Source: an uncultured Planctomycetaceae bacterium (GTDB lineage Bacteria; Planctomycetota; Planctomycetia; Planctomycetales; Planctomycetaceae). From it: a stretch of 64,000 nucleotides of DNA. The stretch spans positions 1-64,000 of the forward strand of contig CAIOTJ010000033.1 in assembly GCA_903861195.1 (NCBI GenBank), read 5' to 3'. Positions 17,749 through 28,046 of this stretch are shown here, in pieces. The notes under the pieces are model-generated. The model made no database searches and was not told where the DNA came from. It was given only the letters and a program-made list of their open reading frames with translations. Both the position numbers and the translations under genes were made by a program. Every line of letters starts with the position of its first letter. The stretch's first letter is position 1.

Positions 17749-18806
17749 GTGTTTCCCTGGGTGAGTCTGCGGCAGGCTGGGAGGTTCGGGAGGCCACGCC
17801 CGCAGAATTTCCTGCCGTACAGGACTTTTTGCGAAGTCAGACATCGAACCCCCTGTGGCTTGATCCGGGCTGGCGGGGGCCGCTTGGGGTGTACGGGTTG
17901 TCCTTGCAGATCTTCGTAGCCTGGCAGGAAGGTGTGGTCCGGGGAGTGTTGCCGTTGGTGATCCAGCGGAGTCTGTTGTTTGGCCGTCGGGCCGTCTCGG
18001 TCCCCTGGGCGGATGTGGCAGGCCTGCTGGCGTCGGACCAGACGGCCACAGACCTTCTCCTGCAACGTGCGATTGGTCTGCTCCGTGAGGAGCGACTGGA
18101 GCGCCTCGTGCTGAGGCAGGCGACCTCGCTGGCTGATTGGCCGGTCGATCGTTCAGACAAATTGGCGATGCAGCTCAGGCTTTCCGAAGATCCGGAGATC
18201 CTCTGGAAATCGTTCGATCCGAAGGTCCGCAACCAGGTTCGCAAGGCCGAGAAGTCGGGAGTGGCCACGGAAACGGTGCCACTCGATGAGGGGTTGGACG
18301 GATTCTTCGAAGTGTATTCCCGGAACATGAGAGACTTGGGAAGTCCAGGGCACTCCCGGCGGTACTTTGCGGCCCTCTCGGGAGCGTTCCCCGGCGGAGT
18401 GGAGATCCATCTGGCACGCTGTGAGAGCCAGGTGGTTGGGGCGGGCTTGACGATGTGCAACGGAAATCGGTTGGATATTCCGTGGGCCTCCAGCCTGCAG
18501 GAGTTCAATCGGCACTGTGTGAATCATTCCCTGTACTGGCACATTCTCTCCCGCGCTTGCCGGAATCGCTTTGAGTGGTTCTACTTCGGTCGCAGCACTC
18601 GTGGGAGTGGCCCCCATCACTTCAAGAAGCAGTGGGGGGCCGAAGAAGTTCCCCTGTACTGGTACAGCCTGGATGTGGGGGGGAGACCACAGGTTTCCCC
18701 GCAGGCTCCCCAGGATTCGTACGGGTTCGCGGTCCGGGTCTGGAAAAAACTGCCCCTTGGGGTGACCAGAGCCTTGGGGCCGTTGCTGATTTCTCAACTG
18801 GACTGA
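17745..18806 (+). CDS. FemAB-like GNAT protein (PEP-CTERM-associated)
   Basis: A 353-residue protein of the FemAB/GNAT fold: DPKVRNQVRKAEKSGV is the usual mid-domain signature, and YFGRSTRGSGPHHFKKQWGAEEVPLYWY is typical of the FemAB group in exosortase loci (TIGR03019). FemAB proteins transfer aminoacyl groups from tRNA to peptidoglycan; the role of the EPS-linked group is not established, and amino-acid decoration of the polysaccharide is an inference. Start ATG 17745 overlaps the preceding stop. Confidence 0.88.
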   Translation: MSVSLGESAAGWEVREATPAEFPAVQDFLRSQTSNPLWLDPGWRGPLGVYGLSLQIFVAWQEGVVRGVLPLVIQRSLLFGRRAVSVPWADVAGLLASDQTATDLLLQRAIGLLREERLERLVLRQATSLADWPVDRSDKLAMQLRLSEDPEILWKSFDPKVRNQVRKAEKSGVATETVPLDEGLDGFFEVYSRNMRDLGSPGHSRRYFAALSGAFPGGVEIHLARCESQVVGAGLTMCNGNRLDIPWASSLQEFNRHCVNHSLYWHILSRACRNRFEWFYFGRSTRGSGPHHFKKQWGAEEVPLYWYSLDVGGRPQVSPQAPQDSYGFAVRVWKKLPLGVTRALGPLLISQLD

Positions 18807-18825
18807 CTTTGCCGCTGGATACAAC

Positions 18826-20103
18826 ATGCAGAAGGTTTCGGTGTTCGGAATGGGTTATGTGGGCTGTGTGACAGCGGCCTGCCTCGCGCGGGATGGTCAC
18901 CAGGTGATCGGCGTGGATGTCGATCCGCACAAGGTGGCCCGGGTCAATGCGGGTGATCCCCCTGTCTCGGAACCAGGGCTTCCGGAAATCCTCCGGTCCG
19001 TTGTTCAGTCGGGTCGACTCCGGGCCACGACATCCCTCGAAGAGGGAGTCGATGCGAGTGACCTGGCATTGATTGCGGTCGGGACTCCCTCGGCCGACTC
19101 GGGAGCGGTCGATACCAGGGCTGTCGAAAGTGTTCTGCGCGCCCTGGGATCGCATCTCCGGGTTTCAAAAAGACGATTCACAGTCGTTCTGCGCTCGACG
19201 TTGCTGCCGGGAATCCTCGAGCAGAGGCTCGCACCAGTGCTTCGTGAAGCAAGTGGGGCGGATTCCGAAGAATGGCTGCGAATCTGCAACAATCCAGAGT
19301 TTCTCAGAGAAAGTTCCGCGATCAAGGATTACGACGCTCCCCCCTTCATCGTCGTCGGTGCCGATCATCCCCAGGATGCGGAACCTGTGCTGGATCTGTA
19401 CCTTCCGGTCCCGGGAGAACGCTTCACCGTCTCGACACGCACTGCCGCGATGGTGAAGTACGTCTGCAATGCCTTTCATGCCTTGAAAGTGGCCTTTGCC
19501 AATGAGGTGGGGGTGCTCGCCCGCTCTTTGGGAGCGGATGGGCATGAGGTGATGCAATTGATGTGTCGTGACACCAAGCTGAACATTTCCCCGGCTTACC
19601 TGCGTCCGGGATTTGCCTTCGGGGGATCCTGTCTTCCGAAGGATCTGAGGGCTCTCACCAGGCATGCTGAGGAACACTCACTGCAGCTTCCCCTGATGCC
19701 GGCGATTCTCGAGTCGAACGAGAACCAGCTGCGCCGGGCTGTTCGCCTGATAGAGCAGTCTCGAACTCGGCGAATTGGACTGGTGGGTCTTAGTTTCAAG
19801 GCCAACACGGATGATCTGCGCGAGAGCCCTTTGGTCATGCTCGCAGAGATTCTGGTGGGGAAGGGCTTCGACCTGTGTATTTTCGATCCGGGGATCCAGG
19901 TGACGCGTCTGCATGGTCGCAACCTGGCTTATGTCGATCAACATCTGCCTCACCTGGCCCGGCTCCTGTGTGATAACTCGGATGAATTGCTCTCTCACGC
20001 CGAACTGGTGGTGCTGGGGACCGATGTGGCCAACGCTCTGGATCGCAGTTCGCTTACTGGTCGGCGGGTCATTGATCTCCGCACCGACCTTGGCCGTCCT
20101 TGA
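18826..20103 (+). CDS. algD: Nucleotide-sugar dehydrogenase, GDP-mannose 6-dehydrogenase type
   Basis: A 425-residue UDP-glucose/GDP-mannose dehydrogenase. It has an N-terminal GxGYVG Rossmann motif (FGMGYVGCVTAACLA), NPEFLRESSAIKDYD, MVKYVCNAFHALKVAFANEVG and the catalytic Cys269 in FGGSCLPKD. The whole pattern is closer to Pseudomonas AlgD than to UDP-glucose dehydrogenases, and the Cys lies at almost the same residue number. It would make GDP-mannuronate, pointing to a uronic-acid-containing polymer; other nucleotide sugars cannot be excluded. It follows the FemAB gene by 19 bases. Confidence 0.85.
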   Translation: MQKVSVFGMGYVGCVTAACLARDGHQVIGVDVDPHKVARVNAGDPPVSEPGLPEILRSVVQSGRLRATTSLEEGVDASDLALIAVGTPSADSGAVDTRAVESVLRALGSHLRVSKRRFTVVLRSTLLPGILEQRLAPVLREASGADSEEWLRICNNPEFLRESSAIKDYDAPPFIVVGADHPQDAEPVLDLYLPVPGERFTVSTRTAAMVKYVCNAFHALKVAFANEVGVLARSLGADGHEVMQLMCRDTKLNISPAYLRPGFAFGGSCLPKDLRALTRHAEEHSLQLPLMPAILESNENQLRRAVRLIEQSRTRRIGLVGLSFKANTDDLRESPLVMLAEILVGKGFDLCIFDPGIQVTRLHGRNLAYVDQHLPHLARLLCDNSDELLSHAELVVLGTDVANALDRSSLTGRRVIDLRTDLGRP

Positions 20104-20122
20104 AAGAGATAGAGGTCCTGTC

Positions 20123-21172
20123 ATGGAAATCCAAGAGTCTTCCACGTCGCCGGACGCATGGATTCAATCCAATCCCCCCTCGCTGCTGGTCACCATCGAC
20201 ACGGAGGAAGAGGGGCTCTGGCGGGGAAGCTATCGGAATTCGGGGAACACAGTGGCGAATCTGAGGGGAATCCCCTGGTTTCAGTCGCTGTGCGATTCCC
20301 TGCAGGTCTTTCCGACCTACCTCGTCGACTCACCCGTCGTGGCGGATTCGTATGGAAGCGATTTGCTCAGTGCTTATCAGCGAGAGGGGCGTGCCGAGGT
20401 CGGTGCCCATCTGCATCCCTGGTGCACTGCCCCCTTCGAAGAGGAGGTCTGTCCGAAGAACTCTTGGCTTAAGAACCTTCCCGAAGATCTACAGCGCCGC
20501 AAGCTGCAGACGCTGACGGAAGAGATCACCCGGGTGTTTGGGCGCCCGCCGACCTCTTTCCGGGCGGGTCGCTATGGTTTGGGAACGTTTGCCGCGAATG
20601 TCCTCGAGGAACTGGATTATGTCGTGGACTCGAGTGTGGTTCCTTTCACCAGTTACAGTGATCAGGCCGGGCCGGACTACTCCGCGGCAGACTGGAAACC
20701 CTATCGGGTGTCCCCAGCCAATTTCTTGACGGCTGATCCAGCCGGCGGGTTGCTGGAGTTGCCCGTGTCTGTCGGCTTCAATTCCAACGATTTCCAGACA
20801 ACCTGGGATCGGCATCGCCGGTTTTCGACTGGGCTGCCCCGTCGTCTGAAACTGAATGGGGTCCTGGATCGTTTGCGAATCGGTCAGCGCATCAAGCTCT
20901 CTCCCGAGCAGTCATCCACGGGTGAAATGCAGACCCTGATCACTCGGTCACTGCGGCAACGGGCGGAATGTCTGGTGTTGATGTTCCATAGTTCGTCACT
21001 GGTCCAGGGGCTTTCCCCCTATGTCTCAGATTCCGAGCGGTTCGAACAGTTTCGCCGGAGGCTGACTGAGATTCTGACGTTTTGGCGAAGCACGTTGGGT
21101 TTCCCGGCGCCAACCATGACTGATTTCGCCAGAGGCTGGCTCGCGAGGGACTCCTCGACTGTGCCAGTCTGA
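20123..21172 (+). CDS. Second polysaccharide deacetylase-like protein
   Basis: A 349-residue protein with a deacetylase-like layout: SLLVTIDTEEEGLWRG in place of the catalytic Asp motif, VGAHLHPWCTAP in place of the two-His metal motif, FRAGRYGLG as substrate motif and LVLMFHSSSL near the end. It differs from the deacetylase at 11758 and is closer to the WalW-like group, so it probably acts on a different sugar or stage. ATG 20123 is preceded by AGAGGT at a good distance; the long upstream frame lies inside the dehydrogenase gene. No signal peptide is seen. Confidence 0.8.
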   Translation: MEIQESSTSPDAWIQSNPPSLLVTIDTEEEGLWRGSYRNSGNTVANLRGIPWFQSLCDSLQVFPTYLVDSPVVADSYGSDLLSAYQREGRAEVGAHLHPWCTAPFEEEVCPKNSWLKNLPEDLQRRKLQTLTEEITRVFGRPPTSFRAGRYGLGTFAANVLEELDYVVDSSVVPFTSYSDQAGPDYSAADWKPYRVSPANFLTADPAGGLLELPVSVGFNSNDFQTTWDRHRRFSTGLPRRLKLNGVLDRLRIGQRIKLSPEQSSTGEMQTLITRSLRQRAECLVLMFHSSSLVQGLSPYVSDSERFEQFRRRLTEILTFWRSTLGFPAPTMTDFARGWLARDSSTVPV

Positions 21173-22235
21173 GCGGCTATGGACGAAATTGACTGGACGT
21201 CACGGAGTCAACGAATCTCCAGAAGGAGTCGAGTGAGCCAACTTCTTAGTTCTGAATGGAAGCTGGCACCGATTGCTAAAGACGCCAGTACAGTCCAAGC
21301 GATCCCAAGGTCGATTGGGGTGAGGATTGCTCCGGGAGCTGGAGACATTGTGGAGGCGAAGTCTTTCCGATGAACATTTATGCAGAAATTTCTGAGGGAA
21401 TGAGTCCGCGAGTTGGATAACGGGTGCTGATCTTTGCAGAAGACCAACCCGGGGCGGTAGCGACGTCTGGAAGACCCTCTCCCTCAAAGAGGATGCACAG
21501 TGGGAGTGATGGTTGGAGCAGCAAACGGTTCACGGAACTCCTGTTGCGACGGCAGAATGACCCAAGTGATCAATGATGGCTGAAACAAATGTGCATGTTG
21601 TGCCTGGTCAACGCCGGGGACCGCGTACACCTGGAGACCTCGTCAATAGCCAAATGCCGTGGCTCTCCTGACAGTCTTGAGATGATGATCCCCGGCAGTC
21701 GGCGATAAGAAGCGGCAGGGCTAACCAAACTGAGGCGGCCGTTAGGTGGACAGAATTGCACTCTTTTCAGCTCCTTTGCGAGGAGTGCGTTCGAGAGCGT
21801 GTTTGGGGAGGCTGGGCAAATGGGTTCGCTGGTTTGGGGGCTTTGCAGTCCAGCGTGGTGGAGAGAGCTGTCCCTCCGGTCCCAGGAGGGGCTGTGAGAA
21901 GGATTGTGAGGGAGTCCCTTGGGGAGAGTTGGAGGAGCACCTGCTGAGGAGCTGGAAAAGACCAACGGCGTTGTGCCTGGGAGTTAACATAAGTCGCCAG
22001 CCAATCCTCTTGGTCAACCACTGGTGCCCGCAGGCGGCGGAATCCTGCCCCTGCGCTTGGGGCATTCTTCGAACAACGTCCATCAGCCAGGCGCAATGGT
22101 GTACGGGCGATCTAATTGCAAGACCTGGACTTCTGAGAGAACGGCCTCGCCGGAGTGCTGTGGACTTTCGCGGGTGCGGGCTAAGCCTTAAAATCGGGGG
22201 AAGGAAGCAGGGCTTGAACTGTTCAGTAGGGACAC
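21173..22235. other. 1.06 kb stretch without a supported gene upstream of the TPR gene
   Basis: Several short frames exist on both strands, the longest (21746-22387, 213 codons) running into the TPR gene, but none has a recognisable motif. A purine-rich GGGGAAGGAAG (22197-22207) lies 28 bases ahead of the TPR ATG. The length suggests an own promoter and long leader for the TPR gene, or remains of a lost gene. Confidence 0.5.
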
Positions 22236-25200
22236 ATGAGATCATCAAGGCGTTCGTCGAAATCCACACTGCGGTGGAATGTGCGGGTGAATTATCGCTT
22301 CGCGCTCACGTTATTGGCCGTGATTGTCTCGTTGGTCGGCGTGGGCTGGTTTCTGAGGCGACAGTCGATCTCGCGCAACGCCAATGAGTTTTTGCAGTTC
22401 GCGAAGAATCAGCAGGCGGCGGGCGATACAACGAAGTCGCTCGCGTCGCTGCGGCGGTATCTCGGTTTGGTTCCGAACGATCCCGAGGGAATCACTCTGT
22501 TTGCCGAGTTGACAGATGGGAAGAGCCTGAGTCCGGACGATTCTCTGGCGACCTATCAGCTCATCTCGGTTTTCGTTTTGCGGAATCCCGAACGCCTCGA
22601 TTTGAGAGAGCGTTTGTATGAGATGTCGTATGAGCTCCAGCGCTATGGCGAATTGGTGGATAGTCATTTGCCGCACATGCGTGAAAGGGTTCTGGAGAAT
22701 CGCGACTATGTGACCATGGCCGTCGATGCGTACCAGTCTCTTTCCCGATTTGAGGAAGGAATGCAGTTGTTGCTGGCGTCCGTCGACTCGCATCCCGAGA
22801 AGGTGCCTCGCTACAGAGATTTGATCGAATTCCTGACAAGTCACGAATTCAACGCCGTAGATCTCGCTGGTGTGGCGCGGCGCTTCGCGACAGGACTGAG
22901 TAACGAAGTGGAGTCCAAGTCTGAGGATGAGGCGCGGGAGCCGGACGATCCGTTGATTGATGAGCAGCTCCGGAATCTGGCAACGGGTGATGACTCCACG
23001 GGATCCCGTCCGGAGGAGAATGACGTTGGGCCCTCGGACCAGGGCGAGCCGGACTTGCGGGTCGCAGATGGGGTTGTGGAGGAACTCCAGAATAGCCCGG
23101 AGACGACGTTGAGCGTCCCATTAATCGTCGACCGCATCCTTGACGAGTCCCTGAGAAAAGGTCGGCCGCCAGTGGATGCCCGGGTGTTGAGGGCCAGGTT
23201 CCAATTGCGTCTTGGAAACGTGGAGAAAGCGTCAGTCGAGTTGGATGAGGCCCAGAAAATCGATCCTCAGGATTCCGAATATCTCAGTGTTCGACTTGAG
23301 ACACTGTCACGGCTGCGGGAATTGGCCCTGGCATCTGAAGATTCCAGGCTGGCTGAGAAATACTCTGGAGCGATTCTCGGACTGGAGAAATCAGCCGACG
23401 ACAGCCGCAGTGGGGCGTGGATGTTTCACCTGCTGCTCGGGCAGTTCCTGGTGGAAGTGGGTGAGATGCCGAGGGCCGAGACGCACTATCGGCGTTCGTT
23501 TGAACTGTGGGAGCTGGAGAAACAGCAGCTTCCCGATTCGGTGGTGGGTCGTAATGAGTCGATAAGGATCGACTTTCTGACACACTGGGGACTGGTCAAC
23601 AATTTGATTGAGAGGGTCTATCGAAGAAGTCCGCAGACGCCGGATGAGGAAGAAGAATTCCAGCGGTATCGCGGTGAGATCAAAGATCTGATCGGGGCCG
23701 TTCACAAAATGGAGATCATTCCCGAGCTGATCGGGTTTCTGGATGTGCGCAGTCTTCTGGTCGACCGAAAGTGGAATGAGGCTGCCGAGCGGTTCGAGGC
23801 GATCCGGGCTGGATTGTCTGATTTGCCCGACATTGTCAGAAATATCGACCGATCTTTGGTTGAGTGTTACCAGCGCCTGGGAAATCCAGATGAGGCGATC
23901 CGGGCGTTGCGGCGTTCCGTAACGAGTGATCCCGGCTGGATTGAGGGTCGCATGATGTTGGCCGAGACCTATGTGCGGATTGGCCGTGAAGATCTTGCGA
24001 TGGATGAGTTTTCCCAGGTGGCGATGGTTTCATCGATCCCCTCGGTCGTTATCCGGATTGCGATTCGTCGTGAGATGGAGCGTCCTGAATCGAAACGGGA
24101 TTGGTCGTCGATCGAGAACCTGCTCGACAGTGAGCTTGCCAAGAATCCCCAAAATGCCGATCTGTTGTCGATTCAATCTGATGTTTTGCGATTGCGCAAC
24201 CGCTCCGCAGAGGGATTGAAGCTCGTTCGGGCAGCGCGAGAGGCCAATCCCGAGGATGATTCACTGGTCGCTGTCGAAGTGACGCAGTTGCTGCTGGACG
24301 ATTCGGCCGAGCGGTCAGGAAACATCGCTCGGGCGGAGGAACTGTTGCAGAACATCGGTCGAGACTCGACCGTGCTGCGTCTCGCTCGGGCCAGGGTGGA
24401 GGTCAGTCGCGGAGGGGAGCAACTGGGGACAAGACTGCTGGAGTTGTCTGAGAATGTGTCGAGCTGGACGGTGTCTCAGCGCACCCAGCTCTACGGGGAG
24501 TTGGCCCGGATCGCTGTGATCAATGGTTGTCCCAAAGAGGCGTTGAAGATTCTCGAGGCCAATCTGAAACTACAGCCCGACACCATGGAGCTGCTGTTGG
24601 AGCGGACCATTTTACTGTTGCAGACCGGGGCCTCGGCGGATGATACTCAGGCGTCTATCGCACGCGTTGAAGAGCTGGATGCGAACCCAAAGCCGGTTTA
24701 TCACTACCTGGTCGCGTTGCGGGATCTCCGGGATTATCGCGCGTTGAACGAGGCCGCAGCCGAGAACGTACGGGTTGCACGACTGCGCTTGCTGCGATCA
24801 GCCGAACAGAGTCTTGCGATCGCGGTACAAGCCCGTCCCTCCTGGGTTGAAGCTCGCAACCAATACGCGGAGGCCCTGTATGAACTGGGGGATGAGGAAG
24901 CTTCATTCCGAATCTGCAGTGAGCTCCTGAGGCAGGGGACCCCAACACCCGAGGCGGTTGCGAATACCGTGCGCTACCTGCTGAAAAACCAACGTGATGA
25001 TGAGCTCCTGGAGACTGTGAAACAGCTGGAGCAATCGCAGCCGTTGTTGATTTCGGAAGGCGTGATGCGGGCCGGAATGTTGGCCAGTTATCGTTCTCGC
25101 CGTTGGGATGAGACTCTTCAGAGACTGGGCCGTCTGGGGTCGTCAACTGTTGAAGATTTGCTGATCCAAGCACAGTTGTTGATCGCCAGCCGAGGTGATG

Positions 25201-27149
25201 CGCGGCGGATCGAGGAGGTGCTGACGCAGGCGTTGAATTTGGCGCCCGAGCAACGCATGGCATGGTTTCTGTGGGTCTCATTCCTCATTCACGAGCAGCG
25301 GATGGTTGAGGCGAACGGAGTGCGTGACAGGATCAAAACGGAAGTCCCTGATCAGCCTGCCCATTTGCGTCCCTGGACACTGGCGCAATGCGAAGAGTTG
25401 TTGGGAGATCTGGATCAGGCGGATCAGCACTACTCTGAGGCCCACAAAGACAACGTGGCCGATCTGCAGATCATCAATGAACACATTGGTTTCCTCGTCC
25501 GGCACAACCGCCTGCAGAGGGCTCAGGCATTGCTCAGATTGCTGTCGGATCCGGCGTCAGGATTGGACGACGAGGTTCGCAATCAGGCCGAGATTCTGAC
25601 TGCCAAGTTACGGGGTGTGTCGGCGCAATCCTACGGCGAATTCGAAGCAGCGCTCGCGGCGCTGCAGGCGGATTCCGACCTTTCGCGGGTGAGTCCTGCG
25701 AAACTGAGGGCGCAGGTGGAGCTGTGTGCCGTCTCGGGACGCTCTCGGGAGCAGCGGAGAATGATCGCCATTCTGGAGGAGTTGGGGGCCCGGAAGCTCT
25801 TGACCAGCCAGGAGTCGATGGAATTGGCATGGCTCTATGCCCGGAATTGGAGATGGTCGGATGCCGTTGTGATGTATCGACGGATCTTCGAGAGGGAGCC
25901 CGGCAATTTTGCTGCACATGCGAATTTTGTCGACGCGGCACTGCGTCGCCCGCAGTTGGATGAACGCACTGTGGAAGAGGTTTCCAAATCGGTCTCCCAA
26001 CTTGCCCTCCGCGATCCGCAGAGCCTCCGCACCTTGATTGCACAGGTTCGCTGGTTGCACTTTGAAGGCAAGACGGCGGATACCGAATTCCTGATCCGTC
26101 AGTTTCTGGAGAATTCAAAAAGGGCTCGTCCGATCGAGCTGTTTCGCGAGATTTTAGTCACTGATCGGGCGCCGATGGTGTTGGCGGTCCTGCAACGGGC
26201 CGTCACGGAAGCGAACGATCTGACGGCACAAGCTGCGGTGAATGCCTTGGACAATAACAGTTTGACGGGTGATGATCCGCAGTTGAAATTCCAGCTTGGG
26301 AAATACATCGAAAGCCCCAAGTTCGTGGAATTGCTCAGGGAGCAGATTTGGCATCGAGCCGCCTCCCTTGCCGAATTGACCGAGCAGTACGAGCTTGCCG
26401 ATGAACTGTTCGTCAAAAGCAGTGATGACAAATCGGTCGAGGCGACTCTGGAGTATCTTTCGTTTCTTTCCCGGCGCTCGCGATTTGAGGAAGCTCTCGA
26501 GGTCTGGAAGCGAATTCGCGATGATTTTCCTCCTGGATTTCAGGCGCGCCTTCTCGCGGCGATTGTGCGGGCCGGTAATGCCCCGACAGAGCTCTGTGCC
26601 AAGGTAGAGAGTCTGATGCGGGAGATTCTCGCCACTGTTCCCGACGAGAATCCTGTGGAACGGGTGCGGGTTCTCCTGAGTCTGGCTGATGTCTACGATT
26701 TGCAGGAGCGATTTGCCGAGGCACGGAGGATCTACGCCACCATACTCGAGGCCGATCCGAAAAACGTTGTGGGTCTGAACAATCTCGCGATTCTGCACTC
26801 GTACGCCGAGGGGCGGGCCGAACGTGAGCGCGGGGCCGGTCTGATTGATCAGGCAATTGAGATTGTTGGCCCGTTGCCGACACTTCTCGATTCCAGGGCG
26901 ATTGTGAAGCTGAATCTGGATCAACTGGATTCGGCCGTGGACGATCTCAGGCAAGCGTTGGATCAGGATTCCAGCCCGACGTATTGGTTGCATCTCGCCT
27001 ACGTCCAATTGCGCAAGAATGACCTTCGTGGTGCTTCGGAATCATTCGAAAGAGCAACTGTTTCACCGGTCGATCCGGCTCGCATGCATCCGTTGGAACG
27101 GCCGTTTTTTGACGAACTGCGTCGTCGATTGGCTCCCCCTGGCACTTGA
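22236..27149 (+). CDS. Very large membrane-anchored TPR protein
   Basis: 1637 residues. A basic N-terminus and one transmembrane helix (about residues 21-40) are followed by a long, almost wholly helical region of tetratricopeptide-like units (examples: ERLGNPDEAIRALRRSV-type and the last clear unit near ILEADPKNVVGLNNLAILHSYAEG). A low-complexity acidic stretch (about 225-290) interrupts the repeats. Positive-inside charges place the repeats in the periplasm. Exosortase loci often encode a large TPR protein (PrsT type), and the position here fits such a scaffold role for EPS assembly or export, but sequence identity to PrsT was not testable. AGGGA precedes the ATG. Confidence 0.85.
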   Translation: MRSSRRSSKSTLRWNVRVNYRFALTLLAVIVSLVGVGWFLRRQSISRNANEFLQFAKNQQAAGDTTKSLASLRRYLGLVPNDPEGITLFAELTDGKSLSPDDSLATYQLISVFVLRNPERLDLRERLYEMSYELQRYGELVDSHLPHMRERVLENRDYVTMAVDAYQSLSRFEEGMQLLLASVDSHPEKVPRYRDLIEFLTSHEFNAVDLAGVARRFATGLSNEVESKSEDEAREPDDPLIDEQLRNLATGDDSTGSRPEENDVGPSDQGEPDLRVADGVVEELQNSPETTLSVPLIVDRILDESLRKGRPPVDARVLRARFQLRLGNVEKASVELDEAQKIDPQDSEYLSVRLETLSRLRELALASEDSRLAEKYSGAILGLEKSADDSRSGAWMFHLLLGQFLVEVGEMPRAETHYRRSFELWELEKQQLPDSVVGRNESIRIDFLTHWGLVNNLIERVYRRSPQTPDEEEEFQRYRGEIKDLIGAVHKMEIIPELIGFLDVRSLLVDRKWNEAAERFEAIRAGLSDLPDIVRNIDRSLVECYQRLGNPDEAIRALRRSVTSDPGWIEGRMMLAETYVRIGREDLAMDEFSQVAMVSSIPSVVIRIAIRREMERPESKRDWSSIENLLDSELAKNPQNADLLSIQSDVLRLRNRSAEGLKLVRAAREANPEDDSLVAVEVTQLLLDDSAERSGNIARAEELLQNIGRDSTVLRLARARVEVSRGGEQLGTRLLELSENVSSWTVSQRTQLYGELARIAVINGCPKEALKILEANLKLQPDTMELLLERTILLLQTGASADDTQASIARVEELDANPKPVYHYLVALRDLRDYRALNEAAAENVRVARLRLLRSAEQSLAIAVQARPSWVEARNQYAEALYELGDEEASFRICSELLRQGTPTPEAVANTVRYLLKNQRDDELLETVKQLEQSQPLLISEGVMRAGMLASYRSRRWDETLQRLGRLGSSTVEDLLIQAQLLIASRGDARRIEEVLTQALNLAPEQRMAWFLWVSFLIHEQRMVEANGVRDRIKTEVPDQPAHLRPWTLAQCEELLGDLDQADQHYSEAHKDNVADLQIINEHIGFLVRHNRLQRAQALLRLLSDPASGLDDEVRNQAEILTAKLRGVSAQSYGEFEAALAALQADSDLSRVSPAKLRAQVELCAVSGRSREQRRMIAILEELGARKLLTSQESMELAWLYARNWRWSDAVVMYRRIFEREPGNFAAHANFVDAALRRPQLDERTVEEVSKSVSQLALRDPQSLRTLIAQVRWLHFEGKTADTEFLIRQFLENSKRARPIELFREILVTDRAPMVLAVLQRAVTEANDLTAQAAVNALDNNSLTGDDPQLKFQLGKYIESPKFVELLREQIWHRAASLAELTEQYELADELFVKSSDDKSVEATLEYLSFLSRRSRFEEALEVWKRIRDDFPPGFQARLLAAIVRAGNAPTELCAKVESLMREILATVPDENPVERVRVLLSLADVYDLQERFAEARRIYATILEADPKNVVGLNNLAILHSYAEGRAERERGAGLIDQAIEIVGPLPTLLDSRAIVKLNLDQLDSAVDDLRQALDQDSSPTYWLHLAYVQLRKNDLRGASESFERATVSPVDPARMHPLERPFFDELRRRLAPPGT

Positions 27150-27218
27150 GCTTGGATGAAATGTGATGTTCGGTCTGATTTCTCCCCACGGTTCAGGCCG
27201 CGAACGGCCGGTGGTTTG

Positions 27219-27908
27219 ATGTGTGGACGTTTTACATTGAGGTCCGATCCAGCCAAACTTGTCACCGTGTTTGGATTGCCGACGGTCCCGGAGGTGATCC
27301 CGCGCTACAACATCGCGCCGACCCAGAACGTGGCCTGTGTTCTGCCGATGGAAATGAGTGTGCGTTGGGTTGAGTCCCGATGGGGTCTGCTGTTGAAATG
27401 GCAATCGGGCCTATCGGGAGCCCGTCCAGTGATCAATGCCAGATCCGAAACGGTCACACAAAAGCCTTCATTTCGGTCGGCCTTTCAGAGTCGACGCTGT
27501 CTGGTTCCCTGCGACGGATTTTTTGAGTGGCAGGCCCTGGCGGGCTCGTCCCGCAAACAGCCGTGGTTGTTCACAATCGGTGCTGGAGAATTGTCCGCCT
27601 TCGCCGGTCTTTATGAGATTCGAGCGGACCAAGGCGACCCGCCAGTCGTTTCATGTTGCCTGCTCACGACTGAGGCGAACTCATTGGTTTCGCCCATTCA
27701 TGACCGTATGCCGGTCTTGCTGAAGTCTTGTCAACACGAAGAGTGGCTGCACGGAAGCCCGGATTCCGCTCTGCGGCTGCTGCGCCCCTATCCCGCCCAG
27801 TTCATGCGGCGGGTTTCCGTCGGATCTGCGGTTGGAAATCCCCGGCATGAATCGCCCGACTGCGTGGTCCCTGTCGGGACGACGGTTCTGGGACAAGACT
27901 CGGCCTGA
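27219..27908 (+). CDS. SRAP-domain protein (HMCES/YedK family)
   Basis: A 229-residue protein with the full SRAP motif set: M-C-G-R-F start (Cys2 becomes N-terminal and forms a thiazolidine crosslink with abasic DNA), PRYNIAPTQ, NARSETV, RRCLVPCDGFFEW (active-site Glu) and near the end SPIHDRMPV (His). It protects abasic sites in single-stranded DNA. The ATG at 27219 is fixed by the requirement for Cys at position 2; the frame is open 21 codons further up. It lies 69 bases after the TPR gene; a functional link is not apparent. Confidence 0.93.
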   Translation: MCGRFTLRSDPAKLVTVFGLPTVPEVIPRYNIAPTQNVACVLPMEMSVRWVESRWGLLLKWQSGLSGARPVINARSETVTQKPSFRSAFQSRRCLVPCDGFFEWQALAGSSRKQPWLFTIGAGELSAFAGLYEIRADQGDPPVVSCCLLTTEANSLVSPIHDRMPVLLKSCQHEEWLHGSPDSALRLLRPYPAQFMRRVSVGSAVGNPRHESPDCVVPVGTTVLGQDSA

Positions 27909-28046
27909 AATCCTTGCGGTTCCCAGTCAATTCATCCGTAAGGGAGTGGTCAAGTGTGGAATTCCGTGGCGCTGAATTCAGATTTTCTGGATGGCCATTT
28001 GAGCCGCCGTCCAGATCATGACCGGATGGGTATTTCCGGAGTGATG

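Noticed and set aside
22197-22210. GGGGAAGGAAGCAG, similar to the SRP RNA tetraloop region
   Set aside because: The conserved GTCAGG and the paired flanks of SRP RNA are missing; the likeness is to a short purine-rich motif only.
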